Source: Treponema sp.
Lineage (GTDB): Bacteria; Spirochaetota; Spirochaetia; Treponematales; Treponemataceae
NCBI GenBank assembly: GCA_024695475.1
Contig: JAILIC010000075.1
Coordinates: 54,985-118,984 of the forward strand
Direction: 5' to 3'
DNA: 64,000 bases
This document shows, one piece after another, positions 9,176 through 19,299 of the stretch. How positions within the stretch are numbered: the stretch's first letter is position 1; each line of letters begins with the position of its first letter. Under the pieces are notes generated by a model. That model saw only the letters and a program-made list of their open reading frames with translations, had not been told where the DNA came from and ran no database searches. Both the position numbers and the translations under genes were made by a program.

Positions 9176-9798
9176 TCAGCCTTGCCCAAAGCGTTTGATT
9201 AATTCTGCCTTGTCATTTATTCCTGTTTTTTCATAAATGCTTGAAATATAGTTTTCGACTGCTCGTTTTTTGATGTTGAGCGTATTTGCAATTTGATCGT
9301 TTGAAGCATGCCGTAAAAGCAAATCCATTACGTCTTTTTCGCGTTGGGTGAGGGCATCGGTAAAAGAGTTAAACTCTTTTAGATTTGTTTGAAGTTCCTT
9401 TTGGATAAAAGTCTCACCGACAAAGACTTTTTCCATACATAAAAGAAGCTCGTCACTGGAGGCGTTTTTAGAAATATAACCGGAGGCACCGTTTGAAATG
9501 GTGTTTTGTACCACTCCTGGCGAAAAGAACATTGAATAGACGATGTTTTTTGTTCAGGATAGAGTTCGTGGAGTTGTTTTACCAAGTCAAAGCCGGTGTC
9601 CTTACCATAAAAATTAAGATCGCTTATGATGATGGATGGGAGCTCTCCTTTGAGAGAAAACTGTGCAAGATCATCAAGGGCTGTCTTTTCATTTCCTGCA
9701 CTTCCACAACCAATCCAGTCGGAATTATGTTGAATGTACGATGTTGTTCCAAGCCGTAAAAGCTCATGATCATCAATTATATAGAAAGTCTTTTTCAT
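9176..9798 (-). pseudogene. LuxR/NarL-type response regulator, frameshifted
   Basis: MKKTFYIIDDHELLRLG...IIISDLNFYGKD...LYPEQK in one frame, then MFFSPGVVQNTISNGASGYISKNAS...LTQREKDVMDLLLRHASNDQIANTLNIKKRAVENYISSIYEKTG in another; break at a 6-nt A tract (9546-9551). Confidence 0.85.
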
Positions 9799-9805
9799 TT
9801 TTACA

Positions 9806-10741
9806 TTAAATCTCCACGGTAAGACGAGTGCCAGAGTCTTCATCGGAAAATACGTCACTGTACCGTCAAGCAGTTTGGTGCGTTCAAAGATATTGCGGAG
9901 CCCAAAGTGAGTGGTTTTTATATTTTCAAATAAGCCGTTGTTAATGGTATGTACCAGTTTTGCATCCATACCAATTCCATCATCAGTGATAATGATTTTT
10001 AGCTTTTTTTTTTGTTTTTCTAAAAAATACGGTTGCTTCAGTTGCTTTTGCATGTTTTTGAATGTTTTGTAAAGCTTCTTGTATGATACGGTAGATGTTC
10101 ATAAGTTCATCATTGTTCCATTTTTCAAAATTTACGAAGTGAGAATCACATACCGCTCGAAACTGAAAATGAGAGTTTTCTGTATCAAAAAGCTTTTGCC
10201 CCAAGAGATTGATGGCAGACAGTATGTTACTTCCTGTAATGACAGGTGGGGTAAGGTTATAGCAGAGCTTTCGGATACTTTCGATATTGTCATTTTGTGT
10301 TGCAATGATTTGCTTTGCAGCCTCTTTGTCCTCAAGATTTTCTGCAAGGAGCGATACATACCGTAGGCTTTGGGCAATGGAGTCATGCAGTTCTTGGCTG
10401 ATACGACGCCGTTCTGCTTCTTAGATTTGGATGGAGTGTTGTAAAAATTGCTCTGAGTTATAGATTATTCTATCCTTTTGCTTGCTTTCGCGGATATTAA
10501 GGATAATAAGAATGATTGCCCCAACAACTATTGTTGCAAAAAGCCATACAAAGTAGGTAAAGAATTTTTTGTGCGTCTCTTCAAGCTTTTGGTTCTCTTG
10601 TTCAAGTTGTGCAATGGTATCGTCCTTTTCCTGAATGATTGATTGCACTACTGATTCATATTCTTTGTTTGGTACAGTATCTGCCTGACAGGGAATGATA
10701 AGGAACAGAGATGCTAATAATATGGAAAGTATTGTTTTCAT
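9806..10741 (-). pseudogene. HisKA_3-type sensor histidine kinase, one nonsense and two frameshift lesions
   Basis: N-terminal ORF ends at TAA (10421-10423) and continues in frame as EAERRRISQELHDSIAQSLRYVSLLAENL...IIQEALQNIQKHAKATEATVFF; then frameshift at A10 (10004-10013) into LKIIITDDGIGMD...HFGLRNIFERTKLLDGTVTYF, and a second near 9847-9850 before SDEDSGTRLTVEI*. Confidence 0.85.
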
Positions 10742-10783
10742 ATGCGAAAATCCTGATATATAGTATTACGCATGCCTACCTCT

Positions 10784-11389
10784 CTATTGATTTAGACAAG
10801 ATTGTGTTTTTTGATATAGCTTAAAGATACCAAATCCTGCAAATGTTGTGATTACTCTGTCTAATGTTGTGACAGGAATGCGTCAAACTATGGCAGAAAC
10901 AAGAAAGGTAAACTGTTCTCCCTTAAAGGCATAGATAATGCAATCGAACGTCCAATTTTTTTCATTGAATGCATAGGTAAAATAACTGATATAGCCTGAT
11001 ACGACAGAACAGGCAAGTCCTGCGAGTATTGCGGCAGTAAGAATATATAAAAAGGTGAGATTTACTCCTTGATGGAGTTTTTCTTTTTTGCGGAGAAAAA
11101 GCCAGGTGACTGCAATAATTGTTATGGCAGAAAAGACATAGAGATATACATAATCTGTTTTTCCATAAAAAAGGATTAGTTTAAGGCAAACGATGCCAAT
11201 AAAAATGATATATTCAATAAATGCCTCTACAGGACCGAATAAAAACAATGCGGCAATCATAAAGATGGTATCAAAAAAGAGCGGAGTACTGAGCACGTCC
11301 TGAAAGAATGTGGTGGTACAAAAATCCAAAATACTAAAAAGGAAAATAGTAAGTGTAAGCACAGTAAAGTGTTTTATTTTTTGATTCAT
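10784..11389 (-). pseudogene. Multi-TM membrane protein with premature in-frame TGA
   Basis: ORF stops at TGA (10883-10885); same frame continues RIPVTTLDRVITTFAGFGIFKLYQKTQSCLNQ* to TAG at 10784-10786. Confidence 0.65.
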
Positions 11390-11519
11390 ACTTTTGTAGT
11401 ATTGTATATTTTTAATGGTGTCTGGTAAATCGAGTAAATAAAAACGTCCGTCTGAATGAGGCTGTAAGGCTAGAATGAAAATCCTCAAACATGCAGACGG
11501 ACGGGTGTAGAAAAAGTGA

Positions 11520-11732
11520 TTAGAGCTTGTATGCTACACCAAGATTGATTCCTGGTGCTGCATAGGATGAATGGGAATCATGATCGCTGTCGGTATAGGT
11601 GTACTGACCAAAGAGACCTGTTTCCAACTTGAATGAAAGACCAGAATCCTTGTGTGCAAATCCTGGCTGCCATCCGAATCTGAAATCACATGGAACAACG
11701 CCCACATGTGTTTGATAATTTGATATGAACAT
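11520..11732 (-). pseudogene. C-terminal remnant of an outer-membrane beta-barrel protein
   Basis: RFGWQPGFAHKDSGLSFKLETGLFGQYTYTDSDHDSHSSYAAPGINLGVAYKL*; alternating hydrophobic pattern, no plausible N-terminus or signal peptide. Confidence 0.45.
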
Positions 11733-12093
11733 AATCTAAACGAAAATGAAAAATAAAAGAAAGTGCGTTTTACGCACCGATTTGTTTTGTTTTTAAGAAA
11801 TTCAAGTAACGCACAAAAGGAAATATGCAATTTTTTACGTAATGAATTGCCACAATATATAAAAGACATTACTGACAAACGCTTCCCAATTCAAGAAAGT
11901 GATAATAATTAACATATAATTATGACAAAAATATAAAAAGTTTCTCCTTTTTACAAAATCACACACATTTCACATCAGAAAGAACCTTTATTATATGACT
12001 CTCGTCGATACGCAATTCTTGACAAAAGATTCCGCACGACAGTCAGAATACAGTTTTACAACAATCATTATGACGAGGGGTACCAGGTAATTC

Positions 12094-12427
12094 TTTGTAT
12101 CTAGATACAAAAGTACTCTCTAACTACAAATACATACTTTCTCTAGTTAGAAAATAAAATACTCTCTAGCTAGAGAGGACTCTCACGACTGGGGGCATCA
12201 CAGATTACGATGCGGAACCATCGTATACAAAACACTGGAAACATCACGAGTTCCGCACTGGGAAGTATTAACAGGCAAGACTAGCCATATTGCAGCAGGT
12301 GGAAGCATGACATCCAATGAGTTGAAACTGCCTCATTACACATTTCCTAAAACTTGTATTTTCTATCATTGCCTCAACGACAGTTAGCGTGAGTGCGACT
12401 ACAACTATCGTAAAGGGGGCTACGATA
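12094..12427. repeat. Cluster of perfect and near-perfect palindromes/inverted repeats
   Basis: TTTGTATCTAGATACAAA (12094-12111), CTAACTA/TAGTTAG (12120-12150), CTCTCTAGCTAGAGAG (12162-12177), TACGATG/CATCGTA (12206-12225), TATCGTA/TACGATA (12406-12427). Confidence 0.8.
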
Positions 12428-12677
12428 ACTAACGTAGAGGGGCTGTGAGACACCGTTAAAGACATTCTAGCGATACTGTCACCAACAGCTGCATTTTTCA
12501 TACAGCACTCACTTCTGGACAAAAATGCTTGATAAATGTTTCTGGTACGATAGCTTTTATGTACGGTATACACTATTCATGTTACCCCTCCCGTACGAAC
12601 AAAAATCATTGCTTTAAAACAAAAATCATATACACTATTAAGTAAAGGTTATTTTTAATACGTATAAGGTGGATAGC

Positions 12678-13661
12678 ATGAAAAAAACGTTTTTTCTTTA
12701 TTTGATAGGAGCGGCAGCAGGACTTTCTCTGCTGATTGGCTGTGCAAGCACTTCATCCAAAACAGCTGATGATTATGCTGCACTGTATAGTGCAATGGTA
12801 CAGGCAAACACGCGCACGCAACTGCTCTCCCGGCACAACAATTATAGCACTAATACGATATCAATACATGATACGCATGGCACCTTGCAGACACAAGCTT
12901 ATGGCTTTGACAGGCTGTACCATTATGTACAAAGCGATGCTGTTTACGAGATACAAGACTATTCCAGTTTTGGCAACGAAACAACCATAGACGAAGTCTT
13001 GTATACAACTACCGACAAGTACTGGAACATTCATAAAGCAGACGGTACCGAAAAGAAAATAGCCTCATGGTATGCCATGACAGACAAAGAAATACCAGAC
13101 TATCAAGAGTCTCTGGATTTTTCTAGTCCCATCGGCGATGGCAAAGATAGTGGGGAGCACATAGTAGCAACCAAGGACAATAAAAACGGTACGATGTCAA
13201 TCGTTACCAACGCTCCAGCAACCTCTGCTACTGATATCGAGAACATACCTGATGCCTGGCGCGATGCAACAGTCGAGTATACCTATCTTGTCGATACACA
13301 GACACTTGAACTGCAAAAGCTCACCGTTGTCATCTGTACAAAAAAGGAACGAATCAATTTTATAGAAGAAACCGTTACCTATGATGCATCTGCTCCACAA
13401 GAATATGAATCCATGCGTACTTTTGCACAAAAAGATATCTTTAAACCTGCCGAGCATACTCGTACCGTGACGGTAGTCTACAACCCAGGCACAAGTGCCG
13501 AAGAGCGTTTTTCTAAAACGGGTAATACTGCCTACGGTATCAGTCCAATACCGAGAAAGGGGTATAAAGGTTACAAGGATCCTGCCGGTACCATCCCCTT
13601 TAATGGCAGTGATGGTAAATCCGATGTTATCATTTATGCACTTCCTGCTACCAGTAAGTAA
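12678..13661 (+). CDS. Hypothetical lipoprotein
   Basis: MKKTFFLYLIGAAAGLSLLIGCAS lipobox; intact ORF. Confidence 0.75.
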   Translation: MKKTFFLYLIGAAAGLSLLIGCASTSSKTADDYAALYSAMVQANTRTQLLSRHNNYSTNTISIHDTHGTLQTQAYGFDRLYHYVQSDAVYEIQDYSSFGNETTIDEVLYTTTDKYWNIHKADGTEKKIASWYAMTDKEIPDYQESLDFSSPIGDGKDSGEHIVATKDNKNGTMSIVTNAPATSATDIENIPDAWRDATVEYTYLVDTQTLELQKLTVVICTKKERINFIEETVTYDASAPQEYESMRTFAQKDIFKPAEHTRTVTVVYNPGTSAEERFSKTGNTAYGISPIPRKGYKGYKDPAGTIPFNGSDGKSDVIIYALPATSK

Positions 13662-13757
13662 ATAGAATAGAACCACTAAAAACCTCTGTTGTGTGCATAA
13701 GTCACAGAACTCAATCTGATAAAAGTATATAGTATATGCAAACAACAGGAGGCTACA

Positions 13758-13964
13758 ATGGCGGGAACAAAACGAACGGCACACATCGATACCAGTTTAT
13801 GTGTTGCCTGTGGAGCTTGTGTACCAGTTTGTCCACGTGAAGCGTTACACATTCATAACGGGATGTATTCGCAAGTTGATGAGACACTCTGCATAGGTTG
13901 CGGACGATGTGCTAAGGAGTGTCCAGCTTCTATTATTACGGTTACTTCAGAGGGGGCAGCATGA
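13758..13964 (+). CDS. 4Fe-4S ferredoxin (2x[4Fe-4S])
   Basis: CVACGACVPVCP and CIGCGRCAKECP. Confidence 0.9.
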   Translation: MAGTKRTAHIDTSLCVACGACVPVCPREALHIHNGMYSQVDETLCIGCGRCAKECPASIITVTSEGAA

Positions 13965-14545
13965 AACAAACAAAAAAATGGTACGATTATCTCTGGATTG
14001 CCAGCTCACTCTATTTAGTATTGGGATTTTTTAACATCATGTTTGGCTGGCTCGGAATGCTTTGCTTTATCATCCCACTGTGCATTGCCATATTTGGCGG
14101 TAACAAATCCTATTGCAACCGATATTGCGGTAGAGGCCAGCTCTTTAATGTACTGGGTAATAAACTAAAACTGTCTCATAAGCATGACATACCGGCATTT
14201 ATTAAAAGTCCATGGTTTAGATATGGATTCCTTACCTTTTTTATGACCATGTTTATTATTATGCTCTACAATACCTATACCGTATTTATTGGCAGCAGTG
14301 ACTTACGACAAGTGGTAAAACTGTTTTGGACATTCAAGGTACCTTGGAAGTGGGCATACCATCATGAAGTTTTTCCATTATGGACGGTACAGTTTGCCTA
14401 CGGCTTTTATTCCATGATGCTTACATCAACACTGTTAGGTATCATAACCATGGTGTTATTTAAGCCTCGCTCATGGTGTGTGTATTGTCCCATGGGTACA
14501 ATGACGCAAAGCATTTGTAAAATTAAAGGCTTGCACAAACAATAA
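13961..14545 (+). CDS. Membrane 4Fe-4S-binding protein (NosR/YccM-like)
   Basis: ATGA overlap with ferredoxin; TM segments; CNRYCGRGQ and CVYCPMG motifs. Confidence 0.7.
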   Translation: MKQTKKWYDYLWIASSLYLVLGFFNIMFGWLGMLCFIIPLCIAIFGGNKSYCNRYCGRGQLFNVLGNKLKLSHKHDIPAFIKSPWFRYGFLTFFMTMFIIMLYNTYTVFIGSSDLRQVVKLFWTFKVPWKWAYHHEVFPLWTVQFAYGFYSMMLTSTLLGIITMVLFKPRSWCVYCPMGTMTQSICKIKGLHKQ

Positions 14546-14561
14546 AGCCTTAAAAACAACA

Positions 14562-14589
14562 GGGCTGTCCAACCAATTGGACAGCCCTT
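14562..14589. terminator. Bidirectional terminator hairpin between convergent genes
   Basis: AGGGCTGTCCAA-CCAA-TTGGACAGCCCT. Confidence 0.7.
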
Positions 14590-14612
14590 ATAGTACAAAA
14601 TGATTCTCTTTT

Positions 14613-15383
14613 TTATCTGTTTACAAATCTACTCAAAAAGGCCTTTGTACGCTCCATCTGCGGATTTGCTATTACTTCTTCAGGCTTACCCTGCTCTACG
14701 ATGACTCCACCATCCATAAAAATGATATAGTCACTTAAGTCACGGGCAAACTGCATCTCATGAGTAACAACAACCATCGTCATTTTTTCGGCAGCAAGGC
14801 TTTTAATGACCGCAAGGATTTCGCCAGTCAATTCTGGATCAAGTGCGCTTGTTGGCTCATCAAAAAGCAATACTTTTGGTTTCATTGCCAAAGCTCGGGC
14901 AATAGAAACACGCTGTTGCTGTCCACCACTTAACTCACAGGGGTAAGCAGCAGCTTTATTTTCCAATCCCATCTTTTTAAGCAAGGCAAAAGCTACTTGC
15001 TCTGCCTCATTTTTTGTTTTATGCAAAACTTGGATCTGAGGATCAGTGATATTTTGTAATACTGACAGATGCGGAAACAAATTAAAGTTTTGGAATACCA
15101 AGCCAAGTTTTAATCCAATGGCTGCCTGAGTTGCCTTATCAGCGTATACCCCGTCAGTAACCAGCTCCATGCCATCAATTGCAATGGTACCACCAGTTAC
15201 ATCAGACAGCTGAGTTATGCAACGGAGCAACGTAGACTTACCAGAGCCCGATGGTCCGATAATACCCAATACCTCACCCTCATATACTGAAAATGAAATA
15301 TCTTTTAATACTTCTACACCATCAGCAAATGTTTTTTTTACATGTTCTACCCTAATTACCTGGGCATTTGTTGTATCACTCAT
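14613..15383 (-). CDS. Amino-acid ABC transporter ATP-binding protein (GlnQ/ArtP type)
   Basis: [42 protein letters not shown]. Confidence 0.93.
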   Translation of the reverse strand: MSDTTNAQVIRVEHVKKTFADGVEVLKDISFSVYEGEVLGIIGPSGSGKSTLLRCITQLSDVTGGTIAIDGMELVTDGVYADKATQAAIGLKLGLVFQNFNLFPHLSVLQNITDPQIQVLHKTKNEAEQVAFALLKKMGLENKAAAYPCELSGGQQQRVSIARALAMKPKVLLFDEPTSALDPELTGEILAVIKSLAAEKMTMVVVTHEMQFARDLSDYIIFMDGGVIVEQGKPEEVIANPQMERTKAFLSRFVNR

Positions 15384-15392
15384 AGAATGCAC

Positions 15393-16061
15393 CTATCTAT
15401 AGTAAGAAAGTTTTTTCTCTAACAGGCGGAATCCAACTGAAACAGCCCAGTTCATGACAAAATAAAAAACACCCGCAATAAACAACGGTGTCGTCGAAAA
15501 CAGTCTACTTGATGACGTCTGTGCAACATGGAGCAGCTCGCCAACACCAATAACCTGTATCAATGCGGTATCTTTTACCAAAGTAATAACTTCATTACCC
15601 ATAGCTGGCACAATACGTTTGATTACCTGTGGTAAAATAATGCGAAAAAAAGTCTGAGCTTTTGTATAACCGAGCACTTTACAGGCTTCATACTGTCCCC
15701 GAGGAATCGACTCTATGCCCCCACGATAAATTTCTGCAAAATAGGCAGCATAATTAACTGAAAGGGCAACAATTGCAGCAACAAAACGTGGCCAATTTAA
15801 CCTGATAGAAAGACCAAACCGTTTATTGAGCCAGATAACAAAAATACCCGGACCAAAATAAACAACAATCAGCTGCAACATCAGTGGCGTACCACGAATG
15901 ATCAACATGAACACATTAGCTATCTGGGACAATATCCCATTTTTTGACATACGAGCCATGGCAATAGGCAATGCCAATGGTAAAGAGAATAGTAATGTCA
16001 AAAAAAACACCTCCAGGGAAACAACACTTCCCTGGAGCATGATGAGAATCATTTTACTCAT
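15393..16061 (-). CDS. Amino-acid ABC transporter permease
   Basis: HisM/ArtQ-like; AAYFAEIYRGGIESIPRGQYEACKVLGYT. Confidence 0.92.
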   Translation of the reverse strand: MSKMILIMLQGSVVSLEVFFLTLLFSLPLALPIAMARMSKNGILSQIANVFMLIIRGTPLMLQLIVVYFGPGIFVIWLNKRFGLSIRLNWPRFVAAIVALSVNYAAYFAEIYRGGIESIPRGQYEACKVLGYTKAQTFFRIILPQVIKRIVPAMGNEVITLVKDTALIQVIGVGELLHVAQTSSSRLFSTTPLFIAGVFYFVMNWAVSVGFRLLEKKLSYYR

Positions 16062-16880
16062 TTATTTTCCAATAACAGAAATATCGGCACCAAACCATTT
16101 TGTTGAAATAGCTGTTACCGTTCCGTCCTTTTGCATATCTTCCAAAATCTTCTGAACTGCATCGCGTAATTGTACATCACCCTTACGGAACGCAATACCA
16201 TATTCTTCGTTTGCCAAACCTTCAGAAAGGACAGCAAAAGGTTTTCCGGTAACAGTAATGCTGTAATTTGCAACAACACTGTCCATAACAACACCATCAA
16301 CACCATAGGTTTCAAGATCATTAAGAGCAGTCAAGTTATCTTTGAACATAACTAATTCTTTCAAAGACTCCTTAAAAGCTGGATTAGAGTCAATAGCTTC
16401 CTGTGCACTAGAACCAGCCTGAACAGCTACTTTTTTACCCTTTAAATCTGCAAGAGCAGTAACGCCATCACCTTTACGTACAACAACAACCTGTGCATTG
16501 TTTAAATATGCCTTTGTAAATTCAAGAGCAGCCTGACGCTCCTTGGTAATAGTAAAACCGTTCCAAATACAGTCGATTTTACCAGTTGCAAGCTCCTGCT
16601 CCTTAGCATCCCATTCTATTGGCTGAGCCTTAAAGGTAACACCAAGACGACGTGATACTTCCTGTGCTAAATCAATATCATAGCCAACAATTTTATTTGC
16701 ATCATCTCTAAAACCTAGCGGAGGAAAAGAATCATCCAAACCAAGTACAAATACTCCACGTTTTTGTAAATCAAGCAATGAAGTATCTTCTCCACTAGCC
16801 GCCTTATCTTTTGCTCCACCAGCAAAAACTAAAGCACCAGCCATAACAGCCAAACAGATTCCTAATACAGTCTTTTTCAT
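16062..16880 (-). CDS. Amino-acid ABC transporter periplasmic binding protein
   Basis: Signal peptide; FVLGLDDSFPPLGFRDDANKIVGYDIDLAQEVSRRLG. Confidence 0.93.
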   Translation of the reverse strand: MKKTVLGICLAVMAGALVFAGGAKDKAASGEDTSLLDLQKRGVFVLGLDDSFPPLGFRDDANKIVGYDIDLAQEVSRRLGVTFKAQPIEWDAKEQELATGKIDCIWNGFTITKERQAALEFTKAYLNNAQVVVVRKGDGVTALADLKGKKVAVQAGSSAQEAIDSNPAFKESLKELVMFKDNLTALNDLETYGVDGVVMDSVVANYSITVTGKPFAVLSEGLANEEYGIAFRKGDVQLRDAVQKILEDMQKDGTVTAISTKWFGADISVIGK

Positions 16881-16902
16881 AATAAACTCCTCACATACTA
16901 TA

Positions 16903-18324
16903 TTATTTACAAAACTGCCGCAACGCAGTAATTTGTTCTACAACTTTTTCAGGAGCAGGACCTCCTGTAACACTCCGAGCTTCAACACAAGCCTGAGTTG
17001 TAATGCTTGCATAAATATCGTCATCGATTAATGGCGAACACTCCTTAAACTCTGCAATAGTCAACTTTTCAAGAGGAATATCCTGTTCTATTGCTTTACG
17101 AACCGCTTTTGCAGAAACACCATGAGCAGTTCTAAATGGCATCCCTTTTCGCACCAAGTATTCTGCAATATCGGTTGCATTAAGATATCCACCCTCACAA
17201 CCAGTCTCCATACGCTTTGTATTCCAAGTAGCAGTTTGTATCATGCTGGTAAATACCGTAATGTTTGCAAACACAATATCGTATGCATCAAACAAGCTCT
17301 GTTTATCTTCTTGCATATCCCTGTCATATGCAAGTGGAATACCTTTCATCATGGTAAGGAGAGCCATCAAATCACCATATACGCGACCGGTTCTACCTCT
17401 AATAAGTTCCGCAAAATCTGGATTCTTTTTTTGTGGCATAATAGAACTGCCTGTAGACCATTTTTCGCTCAAGTCAATAAAACCAAACTCAACGGTTGCC
17501 CAGAGCACTACTTCTTCACAAAAACGTGACAGATGGGACTGTGTAATTGCCAAGGCTGAGGCCAATTCTATACAGTAATCCCTGTCACTAACACTATCAA
17601 GGGAGTTTTGCGTTACCCCATCAAAATGAAGTTGCTGTGCTACATACTCCCTATCCAAGGGAAGACTACTGCCTGCCAGTGCACCTGCACCTAGTGGCGA
17701 CACATTAAGTCGTTTTACCGCATCCGAAAAACGATCACAATCGCGAACCAACATCCATGCCCATGCACACACATGCTGCGCCAACGTAACCGGTTGCGCA
17801 TGCTGCATATGAGTAAAGCCAGGCATGTACGTTTTAGTATGCTGCTCAGCAATATCAGTAAGACAAGAGATAAGCGTCTTTATTTTTTTTTGTATATCGC
17901 TTACTGCATGACGCAAATACAAACGCTCATCAAGGGCAACCTGATCATTACGGCTCCGTCCTGTATGTACTTTTTTGCCAGCTTCACCGATACGATCGGT
18001 CAGTGTTGCCTCGATAAAAGAATGAATGTCCTCCGCAGAGTAATCAATTGTAAGCGCACCAGACTCCAAATCCTTTTTTATGTCATCCAATCCTGCAACA
18101 ATGGCATCTGCATCACTCTGAGGAATAATGCCCTGCTTGCCCAGCATAGTAGCATGAGCTTTACTGCCTTCAATATCATCAAAGGCCATACGTTCATCTA
18201 CATATATAGAAGTTTCAAAATCAACAGCAGCAGCATCAGGGCCCTCTTTAAAACGTCCGTGCCACAGTGCTGCATGATTATCATCTGTTATTGTTCCATG
18301 TTCAGTCGTAGTTACTTTTGCCAT
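16903..18324 (-). CDS. argH: Argininosuccinate lyase
   Basis: HTGRSRNDQVALDERLYLR, GSSIMPQKKNPDFAELIRGR. Confidence 0.93.
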   Translation of the reverse strand: MAKVTTTEHGTITDDNHAALWHGRFKEGPDAAAVDFETSIYVDERMAFDDIEGSKAHATMLGKQGIIPQSDADAIVAGLDDIKKDLESGALTIDYSAEDIHSFIEATLTDRIGEAGKKVHTGRSRNDQVALDERLYLRHAVSDIQKKIKTLISCLTDIAEQHTKTYMPGFTHMQHAQPVTLAQHVCAWAWMLVRDCDRFSDAVKRLNVSPLGAGALAGSSLPLDREYVAQQLHFDGVTQNSLDSVSDRDYCIELASALAITQSHLSRFCEEVVLWATVEFGFIDLSEKWSTGSSIMPQKKNPDFAELIRGRTGRVYGDLMALLTMMKGIPLAYDRDMQEDKQSLFDAYDIVFANITVFTSMIQTATWNTKRMETGCEGGYLNATDIAEYLVRKGMPFRTAHGVSAKAVRKAIEQDIPLEKLTIAEFKECSPLIDDDIYASITTQACVEARSVTGGPAPEKVVEQITALRQFCK

Positions 18325-18359
18325 ATTAGGAGTATACACGAAAGGCACTTCTTGGTAAA

Positions 18360-18373
18360 TGCATAAATATACA
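18360..18373. promoter_or_regulatory. Candidate ARG box upstream of argH-ABC operon
   Basis: TGCATAAATATACA, palindromic and close to the ARG-box consensus. Confidence 0.4.
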
Positions 18374-18408
18374 ACAAACCGGAATAAAAGGTATGGATAT
18401 TATGTCTA

Positions 18409-19299
18409 TTATGTTCTCTCAAATAAGACAGTTACGGCTCCACCACAAACCATGCCTAATGTAGCAGCAGCGGAATTGGATAAATCATAGGTTTTGATAA
18501 AGGGAGCATCACCTTCATGCATTGCCTTTGCCTGTTCTATAACGGCAGCTTCTACAGAGCCACCACCAACAGTACCATATATAGTTGACTTTTCGTCAAC
18601 AACAGCAAGGCAACTACCTACACCACGAGGGGCAGAACCTTTTTTTTCTATAATAGTAGCAACGGTCATACCACCTTGTTCATGCAGTAAAGCCTCATAT
18701 ACCTGATTATCAAGGTATGAACAACCAAGAGCAGCTCGTTCCTGTACCAGCTGCGCACAAATACTGATTGCAATTTCTTCAGGAGTCTGTGCGCCAATCG
18801 ATAATCCAATTGGAGCATGCAGTGAGTCAAGCTGTTCTTGGGTACATCCAGCTTTTGCCAATAAATCCTTTGCATAAGCAACTTTTGACTTACTGCCAAT
18901 CATACCGCAATACATATACTTACCCTTAAGCGCAGCCTCTGCACATAACTCATCATCTTTATGACCTCGAGTCATGACCGCATACCATATATACTCATTT
19001 TTAAACTGAGCCAGTGCCGGTCCAAAATCATCACAGATAACGTGGACGTCTTTACCAAAACGCTCTTGATTAGCAAACTCTGCACGAGGATCAATTACAG
19101 TTACCTTAAATCCGATTCCTACAGCAACTTTACTCAATGCCAAAGCAACATGCCCTGCACCACAGACAACCAAGTGGGGATAGCAGCTTAACTTACGCTC
19201 ATAGACACCGCCATCATACATAACTTTTTGACAAATAATACCCTGCGTTGCCAGACGTGCAGCAGCGTAACGATACGTATCAGTACTGGACATAGACAC
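18409..19299 (-). CDS. XdhC/CoxI-family maturation protein with Rossmann part first and XdhC_CoxI part second
   Basis: N-terminal VVCGAGHVALALSKVAVGIGFKVTVIDPR...GMIGSKSK...PIGLSIGAQTPEEIAISI; C-terminal ATIIEKKGSAPRGVGSCLAVV...GTVGGGSVEAAVI. Confidence 0.85.
   Translation of the reverse strand: MSMSSTDTYRYAAARLATQGIICQKVMYDGGVYERKLSCYPHLVVCGAGHVALALSKVAVGIGFKVTVIDPRAEFANQERFGKDVHVICDDFGPALAQFKNEYIWYAVMTRGHKDDELCAEAALKGKYMYCGMIGSKSKVAYAKDLLAKAGCTQEQLDSLHAPIGLSIGAQTPEEIAISICAQLVQERAALGCSYLDNQVYEALLHEQGGMTVATIIEKKGSAPRGVGSCLAVVDEKSTIYGTVGGGSVEAAVIEQAKAMHEGDAPFIKTYDLSNSAAATLGMVCGGAVTVLFERT

Noticed and set aside
9176-10741. Frameshifts explained purely as sequencing errors
   Set aside because: All three are at homopolymers, so error is possible, but two in-frame nonsense codons in the same locus and largely intact flanking regions favour real decay. 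Not fully excluded.
10883-10885. In-frame TGA as a possible selenocysteine codon in the membrane protein
   Set aside because: No SECIS-like hairpin was identified, the position has no redox motif, and neighbouring genes carry other nonsense and frameshift lesions; nonsense mutation is simpler.
12268-12573. 101-aa minus-strand ORF within the palindrome-rich gap
   Set aside because: No recognisable domain, no convincing ribosome-binding site; likely chance ORF in noncoding DNA.
13664-13757. Small RNA between the lipoprotein and ferredoxin genes
   Set aside because: Only weak promoter-like sequence and no clear terminator hairpin.
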